Assembly (NCBI GenBank): GCA_938022235.1
Contig: CALIEL010000318.1
Location: forward strand, 1-11,452
DNA from: Oribacterium parvum
GTDB taxonomy: Bacteria > Bacillota > Clostridia > Lachnospirales > Lachnospiraceae
DNA: 11,452 nucleotides
Direction of reading: 5' to 3'
Position numbers and translations under genes: made by a program. The notes below the pieces were generated by a model that did no database searches, was not told the DNA's origin, and worked only from the letters and a program-made list of their open reading frames with translations. Below are positions 6,995-11,452 of the stretch, piece by piece; the stretch's first letter is position 1; each line of letters begins with the position of its first letter.

Positions 6995-7978
6995 TTAGGC
7001 AAGCATATCCGCAATCTCCGTTACGGAAATCCGATAAAGCTTTCCCTCCAAGCCTCTTTCCGTAAGACCCTTTAAAAGGGAATCCCGGTCAAAAGCCAAT
7101 CCTACAAAGGCTTTACTGATCTCCTCAGAATCCAGGGTACTGAAAAAATCTCCGCTAATAGAAGCTTCCTGTATTTTGCCCTTTTGAATCTCTAAGGAAA
7201 AATGCATCTTCCCTCCCGGGAAGCGTCCAATCTTTTCCATATTGAACTTCGGATTCTTTCCGTACAGACTGTCCCAGTTTTGAAAATGAGTCTTGGCCAG
7301 TTCCTTAACTCTCAGAATTTCTTCCTTGGAAAGCTCCAGGCGATTGGCTTTATTCTCTTCTCCCAAAATAGCGGAAACCATCAGTTCCTTAAAGTCCTCC
7401 GGGGAAATCTTCTCCTGCAAATGGTCAGAGATGTTACAAACTCTCTCACGCACCGACTGGATACTTTTGGAAATAATCTTGTACTCATCCACCCTGGTGG
7501 AATTCACCATCTTCTCGATATCCGTGGAAAAAAGCAGGGATCCGTGATGGACAATGCTTTCCCCAAGATGATACTGGGCATTGCCGGAAAACTTGCGTCC
7601 TTCGATACAAAGGTCATTTCTACCGTTAAACTCCGCCTTTACGGAAAGCTTTGCCAGGGCGTCCAGAACCGGGCTTAGATATTTCTTAAACTCTATCCCC
7701 TCTTCTTTATAGCGGTCAATGAAGGTAAACTGCCATCCTCCCGGGTCCGTGTAAATGGTGCCGCCGCCGCTCATCCTCCTAACCAGATTCATCTTCTGCT
7801 CTCTGGCGTAGGGAAGATTCACTTCCTCCGCCAAATTCTGATACTTTCCCAGCATCAGGGTAGGAGTGGTTCTCCAAAAAAGGAAAACCGTGTCTTCCAA
7901 GTTCTTTTCTTTGGCTAAGTAATATTCCAAACCAAAGTTCTCATAAACATCCGTGGAATCTAAATCAATATAAACCAT
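6995..7978 (-). CDS. lplA: Lipoate-protein ligase A family protein, copy 1 (next to lipA)
   Basis: This 327-residue protein has the catalytic domain plus the C-terminal accessory domain (from about residue 228) typical of ATP-dependent lipoate ligases, which attach lipoate or octanoate to acceptor lysines. Motifs are RRMSGGGTIY (67-76), GRNDLCIEGRKFSGNAQ (119-135, catalytic-type K129), HHGSLLF (144-150) and SIQSVRERVCNIS. The usual YHDLGN after SGGG is replaced by YTDPGG, and the C-terminal SWEW is NWDS. The ATG lies inside the end of lipA (14 bp overlap) with GGAGG 7 nt upstream, so the two are coupled. A likely job is to load octanoate onto GcvH for LipA, or scavenged lipoate directly. Substrate choice is inference. 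Confidence 0.93.
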   Translation of the reverse strand: MVYIDLDSTDVYENFGLEYYLAKEKNLEDTVFLFWRTTPTLMLGKYQNLAEEVNLPYAREQKMNLVRRMSGGGTIYTDPGGWQFTFIDRYKEEGIEFKKYLSPVLDALAKLSVKAEFNGRNDLCIEGRKFSGNAQYHLGESIVHHGSLLFSTDIEKMVNSTRVDEYKIISKSIQSVRERVCNISDHLQEKISPEDFKELMVSAILGEENKANRLELSKEEILRVKELAKTHFQNWDSLYGKNPKFNMEKIGRFPGGKMHFSLEIQKGKIQEASISGDFFSTLDSEEISKAFVGLAFDRDSLLKGLTERGLEGKLYRISVTEIADMLA

Positions 7979-8876
7979 GCACGTCCTCCAAAGCTTCCCA
8001 GGCTCTGTAGGAGCTTCTGGCTAAGGGAGCGGAGGCCACATGATGGAAGCCCTTTAAAAGGGCATTCTTCTTATAGCGAGCAAAGTCCTCCGGTGTGGCA
8101 TATCTGGCCAAGGGATAATGCTCCTTGGTGGGTTGCAGATATTGTCCGATGGTTAAGATATCACAGCCGGTTTCCAGCACATCATCCATCAGCCTGTCAA
8201 TCTGCTCTTCCGTCTCTCCAAGCCCTACCATAAAGCCGGTCTTTACCCGGATATCCGGGGAATGTTGCTTGCAGTAACGGAGCACTCCTAAGGACCTTTC
8301 ATAAGCCGCCTGGGGCCGAACTGCCCTCTGCAATTCCTTTACCGTCTCCACATTGTGATTCAGTACATCCGGCTTAGCCTCCAGAACAATGTCTAAGGAC
8401 TCTGTCCTTCCCTTCATATCCGAAATCAGAGTTTCAATGGTAGTGCCGGGGCAAAGCTCCCGAATCGCCCGAATGGTCTTGGCAAACTGCAAGGCGCCTC
8501 CATCCTCCAAGTCATCTCTGGTGGAGCAGGTCAAAACCACATGCTTCAGATGTAGCTGCTTTGCCGCCTTGGCCACATTCATAGGCTCTTCTTCGTCCAC
8601 TGCCTCCGGTCTTCCGCAGCTTACATTGCAAAAGCGACAATTTCTGGTGCAAACGCTTCCCAAAATCATAAAGGTTGCCGTGTGCTTCCTGTAGCACTCT
8701 CCCATATTGGGACAGTTGGCTTCCTTACAAACGGTATTCAAACGGAGATCCTTCATCAGTGCCGCCACCTCTTCGGTAGCCTCCTGATTGTATCGAACCT
8801 TCAGCCAGTCCGGCTTCTTCCCTAAAGAAGGAGGGGCAGCCTGTAAATCCTCCGCTTTCTCCAATGTCTTCTCCAT
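7965..8876 (-). CDS. lipA: Lipoyl synthase (radical SAM)
   Basis: LipA inserts two sulfur atoms into the octanoyl chain of octanoylated GcvH or E2 domains. The auxiliary-cluster cysteines are C50, C55 and C61 (CKEANCPNMGEC). The radical-SAM CX3CX2C motif is C76, C80, C83 (CTRNCRFC). The C-terminal RSSY (287-290) supplies the conserved serine ligand. Further blocks are KPDWLKVR near the start, HLKHVVLTCSTRDDLEDGGA (the family usually has TSVDRDDL) and DVLNHNVETV. The 303 residues are a normal length. It ends in TGA, a genuine stop that places lplA copy 1 in a 14 bp overlap. The ribosome site lies in a 12 bp direct repeat (8877-8900). A 154 bp spacer separates it from the lipoyl-domain gene upstream. 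Confidence 0.98.
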   Translation of the reverse strand: MEKTLEKAEDLQAAPPSLGKKPDWLKVRYNQEATEEVAALMKDLRLNTVCKEANCPNMGECYRKHTATFMILGSVCTRNCRFCNVSCGRPEAVDEEEPMNVAKAAKQLHLKHVVLTCSTRDDLEDGGALQFAKTIRAIRELCPGTTIETLISDMKGRTESLDIVLEAKPDVLNHNVETVKELQRAVRPQAAYERSLGVLRYCKQHSPDIRVKTGFMVGLGETEEQIDRLMDDVLETGCDILTIGQYLQPTKEHYPLARYATPEDFARYKKNALLKGFHHVASAPLARSSYRAWEALEDVHGLY

Positions 8877-8910
8877 ATCTCGCTCCCTATCTCACTCCCT
8901 ATCCTGTCCT
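8877..8910 (-). repeat. Duplicated 12-bp Shine-Dalgarno unit in front of lipA
   Basis: 8877-8888 and 8889-8900 are two adjacent 12 bp units differing at one base (coding strand AGGGAGCGAGAT and AGGGAGTGAGAT). A degenerate third unit lies at 8901-8910 (AGGACAGGAT). The last unit abuts the ATG directly, and each full unit contains a GGGAG that could act as a ribosome binding site. Confidence 0.75.
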
Positions 8911-8923
8911 AAAGCTGTTTTTC

Positions 8924-9021
8924 AATCACTGCCTTCAGAACGTCTTTTTCATCCATTCTTAGCACCAGTCTCTATAATCATTGCTTTTGAAGGCCTATCA
9001 TTACTTTTGGCGGTCTCTATA
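8924..9021 (-). repeat. Small direct repeats downstream of the lipoyl-domain gene
   Basis: GTCTCTATA occurs at 8969-8977 and 9013-9021. ATCATTRCTTTTG occurs at 8977-8989 and 8997-9009, and a related ATCACTGCCTT lies at about 8925-8935. On the coding strand these resemble the end of the upstream gene (GATTGAAGAGACAGCTTAAGG), for example GATTGAAAAACAGCTTTAGG near 8908-8927. No ORF or promoter was recognised in this 154 bp spacer. Confidence 0.45.
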
Positions 9022-9030
9022 CTCCTCGCC

Positions 9031-9273
9031 TTAAGCTGTCTCTTCAATCAAAGCGACCTTCTCCAATACCCCTACCGTATCTCCTTCTTCACAGCACTGT
9101 TCTACCAAAGTTCCCTCAAAGCCGGATTCCACTTGGGTAACCACCTTGTCGGTTTCAATCTCAAAAATCGGTTCCCCCTTCTTTACCGGGTCTCCCACTT
9201 CCTTCAACCAGGCGCAAACTACTGCCTCCTGCATCTCCGGTCTTAACTTCGGAATCACAATTTCTTTCTTCAT
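9031..9273 (-). CDS. Free-standing lipoyl-domain protein
   Basis: This is an 80-residue protein made of one biotinyl/lipoyl domain and nothing else. It begins KKEIVIPKLRPEMQEAVV and carries EIETDKVVTQVES, so the modified lysine is K43. It ends after the second half-motif GTLVEQCCEEGDTVGVLEKVAL. It resembles the N-terminal lipoyl domain of 2-oxoacid dehydrogenase E2 chains rather than GcvH. There is no subunit-binding or acyltransferase domain, and none follows in any frame. AAGGAGT lies 6 nt upstream of the ATG, and the gene is 12 bp after lplA copy 2, ahead of lipA. It may be a lipoyl carrier or assembly platform, or a remnant or detached domain of an E2. A biotin carrier is less likely because the motif is TDKV, not MKM. 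Function is unproven. Confidence 0.85.
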   Translation of the reverse strand: MKKEIVIPKLRPEMQEAVVCAWLKEVGDPVKKGEPIFEIETDKVVTQVESGFEGTLVEQCCEEGDTVGVLEKVALIEETA

Positions 9274-9285
9274 CTTCTACTCCTT

Positions 9286-10284
9286 CTATAAAGCCAGAGA
9301 CAATAAAGCTTCTCTGCGTTCCATGCTGTCTTGATTCTGTAGCCTTTCCGCCAAATCGGAAAACTTTTCTTCAAAAAGCTCTAAAGAAAATGGCTGTCCT
9401 TGGAAAAGTGCTCTGACTTCCTCTTCTGAAAAATAAGGGGACTGTATCGTAAAATCTTCGATTCTTCCCTTCCGGACCTGATAACTGATCCGTATCTTTT
9501 CTCCTTGGAAAACGCCTTCCTTCTCAAAAGAGAAATGAGGGGTTTTTCCATAGGTCCATTCCCAAGAATGGTATTTTTCCCGGCAAATCCTCTCTACCTC
9601 CGCCTTTTCCGCCTCTGTAAGAGCTAAGGCTTCCGGCTTAGCTACCATGGATGCCATTAAGGCTTCCATAAAGCTTTCTATGGGAGGAAGCTCCGTAAAG
9701 GGACATCCTTCCTTTCCTAAGCCTTCCCAGGATTCACTGATATTACAAACCTTGCAGATTGCCGAGGGAGAAGCCTTCGACTGAATGTGAACACTTTTAT
9801 TCTTGGTGGTAATCTCATCCAAAAGACTTAAGTCCGATGTATAAAGTAGAGTCCCATGGTGTAAAACCCGTTCTCCGGTGGCCTTTTGGGCACTGCCGGA
9901 AATCTTCTTTCCCCCTATGGCAATATCGGAGCACCTGTTCTTCTCCGCCTTAATCCCAAGTCTTCGTAAAGCATCGATTACCGGAAGGAGAAAATCGTCA
10001 TACTCTAAAATCTTGTTTCTTTTCTTCATTAGGCTGTAATTCACATTGCCTAAATCATGATACACCGTACCTCCGCCGCTGCTTCTGCGAACAACCGGAA
10101 TCCCTCTTTCCTTTAACCGGCATAAGCTTACTTCCTGGCTGATGTTTTGATAACAGCCTACGATAACTGCCGGAGTATTCCGCCAAAGAAGAAAAATATC
10201 CTGCTCCGTTCTATTCTGAAAAAGATATTCTTCCAAGGCCTGATTATAAAAGGGGTCCAAGGAGGGATTTATAATTCCAATCAT
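9286..10284 (-). CDS. lplA: Lipoate-protein ligase A family protein, copy 2 (next to lipoyl-domain gene)
   Basis: This is a lipoate ligase-type protein of 332 residues, with both catalytic and C-terminal accessory domains (SWEWTYGKTPHFS opens the latter). Motifs are RRSSGGGTVYHDLGN (66-80, canonical), NRCSDIAIGGKKISGSAQ (117-133, catalytic-type K127) and HHGTLLY (142-148). The usual GRND is altered to RCSD, and the family's S-V-R-S-R-V-x-N is ICKVCN, adding cysteines. The ATG at 10371 would extend the protein by 29 residues but falls inside the promoter spacer. The chosen ATG at 10284 gives MIGIINPSLDPFYNQALEEYL, the normal family start, though its ribosome site (GAAAGAG) is weak. It is the first gene of the lipoate block and ends in TAG, 12 bp before the lipoyl-domain gene, its likely substrate. 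Confidence 0.88.
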   Translation of the reverse strand: MIGIINPSLDPFYNQALEEYLFQNRTEQDIFLLWRNTPAVIVGCYQNISQEVSLCRLKERGIPVVRRSSGGGTVYHDLGNVNYSLMKKRNKILEYDDFLLPVIDALRRLGIKAEKNRCSDIAIGGKKISGSAQKATGERVLHHGTLLYTSDLSLLDEITTKNKSVHIQSKASPSAICKVCNISESWEGLGKEGCPFTELPPIESFMEALMASMVAKPEALALTEAEKAEVERICREKYHSWEWTYGKTPHFSFEKEGVFQGEKIRISYQVRKGRIEDFTIQSPYFSEEEVRALFQGQPFSLELFEEKFSDLAERLQNQDSMERREALLSLAL

Positions 10285-10303
10285 AGGCTCAGCTCTTTCT
10301 ATC

Positions 10304-10328
10304 CCGAAAATTCTTTCTATTTTTTCGG
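10304..10328 (-). promoter_or_regulatory. Leader hairpin upstream of lplA copy 2
   Basis: CCGAAAA (10304-10310) and TTTTCGG (10322-10328) can pair around an 11 nt loop within the predicted leader, about 20 nt before the chosen start. An alternative small stem, TTTTTCCGAAAAA, shares one arm. No U-run follows, so no attenuator is claimed. Confidence 0.35.
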
Positions 10329-10360
10329 AAAAACAGTGAGATTTTTCCTCTACAATATTC

Positions 10361-10388
10361 ATTATAATCATTATTTATAAAATGTCGA
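10361..10388 (-). promoter_or_regulatory. Predicted sigma-A-type promoter of the lplA-lipoyl domain-lipA-lplA operon
   Basis: On the minus strand, TCGACA (10383-10388, one mismatch to TTGACA), a 16 bp spacer and a perfect TATAAT (10361-10366) are present. Transcription would begin near 10354, which argues against the upstream ATG at 10371 as the lplA start. Confidence 0.6.
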
Positions 10389-10416
10389 TATAATAGCGAT
10401 AAAATTTATAAATAAT

Positions 10417-10475
10417 AACAGTATTTAAGAGGAAAACTTGTCTATTTTGACTAGATTTTCCTCTTAAATACTGTT
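10417..10475. terminator. 20-bp perfect inverted repeat between cca and lplA copy 2
   Basis: 10417-10436 and 10456-10475 are perfect reverse complements over 20 bp, with a 19 nt loop that can itself extend the stem (CTTGTC with GACTAG, one mismatch and a bulge). T-rich sequence follows on both sides (ATTATTTATAAATTTT on the minus strand; a T-rich run on the plus strand). Its place after the cca stop and before the next promoter suggests a factor-independent terminator. The stem is AT-rich and unusually long, so a miniature repeat or operator is also possible. Confidence 0.55.
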
Positions 10476-10500
10476 GTACACTTTTATTTTTGTTTAATTA

Positions 10501-11452
10501 TTAACAAATTCGGCTTTTTACAAAAGAAAGCAAAGCTTCTCTATCATTTTCCGAAGGATTCAGCATCACATAATCCAAAGCCTGATGCAAAAGTTCTCCC
10601 ATAGCCGGCCCGGCTTGCACTCCTATAGACAGTAAATCTTTTCCCTTAATTGCTAGATTGGAAAGGGTGTAGCAATCCCCCTCCTCCTGAATCTTTTGAA
10701 GCCATGAAAGTCGAAGCTGCACCTGCTCCGCCATAGCCTTTCCCGGGGTATTGGAAACATTTTCCAAAAGGAGCGCCTTGGTATCATAAAAGTCCTGAAT
10801 CAGTTCAAGTCCGTACCAAGAAAGCCGTTTCCGAAGGGCATAGGGAGAATCCGCCTCTTCCAAAGAAAAGAGCTCCACAAAGGCGGAAGCCTGATCAATA
10901 CATTCCCGATCCAGCTTCAGCTCTTCCAAAATCTCCTTGGCGTACTCCGGCAGGTGCCTTAGCAGAAGCCCCAAGCGCAGATACTTCTTATCCTTGGCAT
11001 TTCCTAAAAGAGAAGGAATACCCCGCTTCTCGATTTCCGAAAAATGCCGTGTCACAAAGTCGGAAAGGCCGGTGGAAAATAGCAGCTTCACCCGCTCCGG
11101 ATGACGGCTACATAAAAGCTTCACCAGCTCCACCGCAATCCGCTCCTTGGAAACCTTTCCGAGGTTTTCCCGAAGAGCCAGCATGGCCTGAAGGCAGTCC
11201 GCTTCTATCTGAAAATCCAGCTGGGCGGAAAAACGAATTCCCCGCATCATACGAAGGGCGTCCTCCGTAAAGCGTTCCTCTGCCCTTCCCACGGTGCGGA
11301 CTCTTTTATTTTCAAGGTCTTCTTGTCCATGATAGCAGTCTATGATGCCCCGATCCATGTGGTAGGCCATGGCATTGATGGTAAAATCCCTTCTGGCCAG
11401 ATCCTCTTCCAGACTTCCGGTAAAGGATACCGCCTTAGGATGACGCCCATCC
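10501..11452 (-). CDS. cca: CCA-adding tRNA nucleotidyltransferase, C-terminal part (5' end outside window)
   Basis: The visible 316 residues belong to a class II tRNA nucleotidyltransferase, which adds or repairs the 3' CCA of tRNAs. The frame is open from the window edge: DGRHPKAVSFTGSLEEDLARRDFTINAMAYH, the end of the catalytic head with the conserved RRDFTINAMA motif. The ATG at 11370 is inside this motif and is not the start. Next come ERFTEDALRMMRGIRFSAQLDF, the nucleotide-templating EDxxR neck helix, and a helical body and tail. It ends at TAA (10501-10503). A poly(A) polymerase reading is possible in this family, but in Firmicutes the CCA enzyme is the usual one. No functional link to the lipoate genes is apparent, and an inverted repeat and a new promoter separate them. 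Confidence 0.93.
   Translation of the reverse strand, partial: DGRHPKAVSFTGSLEEDLARRDFTINAMAYHMDRGIIDCYHGQEDLENKRVRTVGRAEERFTEDALRMMRGIRFSAQLDFQIEADCLQAMLALRENLGKVSKERIAVELVKLLCSRHPERVKLLFSTGLSDFVTRHFSEIEKRGIPSLLGNAKDKKYLRLGLLLRHLPEYAKEILEELKLDRECIDQASAFVELFSLEEADSPYALRKRLSWYGLELIQDFYDTKALLLENVSNTPGKAMAEQVQLRLSWLQKIQEEGDCYTLSNLAIKGKDLLSIGVQAGPAMGELLHQALDYVMLNPSENDREALLSFVKSRIC

Noticed and set aside
10285..10371. The upstream ATG at 10371 as the start of lplA copy 2
   Set aside because: It lies inside the predicted -35/-10 spacer, has no ribosome site, and would add residues before the normal family N-terminus.

Overview
This window looks like chromosome of a low-to-mid GC Firmicute, most likely a clostridial/Lachnospiraceae-type anaerobe. 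The reasons are the split glycine dehydrogenase (gcvPA plus gcvPB), strong AGGAGG-type ribosome binding sites, AT-rich intergenic regions and Gram-positive-like protein sequences. Species-level assignment is not attempted.

Layout, left to right. The 3' end of a plus-strand glycerate kinase gene (2-274) is followed by a ~200 bp imperfect long inverted repeat (280-483) that sits between two convergent genes. All other genes are on the minus strand and are best read from right to left: the 3' part of a CCA-adding tRNA nucleotidyltransferase (10501-11452), a 20 bp perfect inverted repeat with a 19 nt loop (10417-10475), then a lipoate block made of lplA copy 2, a free-standing 80-residue lipoyl-domain protein, lipA and lplA copy 1. 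After a 200 bp gap with a near-consensus promoter comes the glycine cleavage block: gcvT, gcvH, gcvPA, gcvPB and lpdA.

Together these genes form a nearly self-contained glycine cleavage locus. GcvPA/PB decarboxylate glycine onto the lipoyl arm of GcvH, GcvT passes the one-carbon unit to tetrahydrofolate, and Lpd reoxidises dihydrolipoyl-GcvH. LipA and the two LplA proteins would load and mature the lipoyl cofactor. No lipB, lipM or lipL lies in the window, so octanoyl or lipoyl loading probably depends on an LplA.

The most notable points are: (1) lpdA is interrupted by one in-frame TGA at codon 151, at a normally glycine position, with the rest of the gene fully open; (2) the last 39 bp of gcvPB, stop codon included, are followed by two further in-frame copies; (3) a stand-alone lipoyl domain has no E2 catalytic partner; (4) the two LplA paralogues have lost different parts of the family signature; (5) there are several strong hairpins and small repeats between genes, including a duplicated Shine-Dalgarno unit in front of lipA. 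No glycine riboswitch was recognised upstream of gcvT. No mobile-element protein, CRISPR array, tRNA or rRNA was seen.
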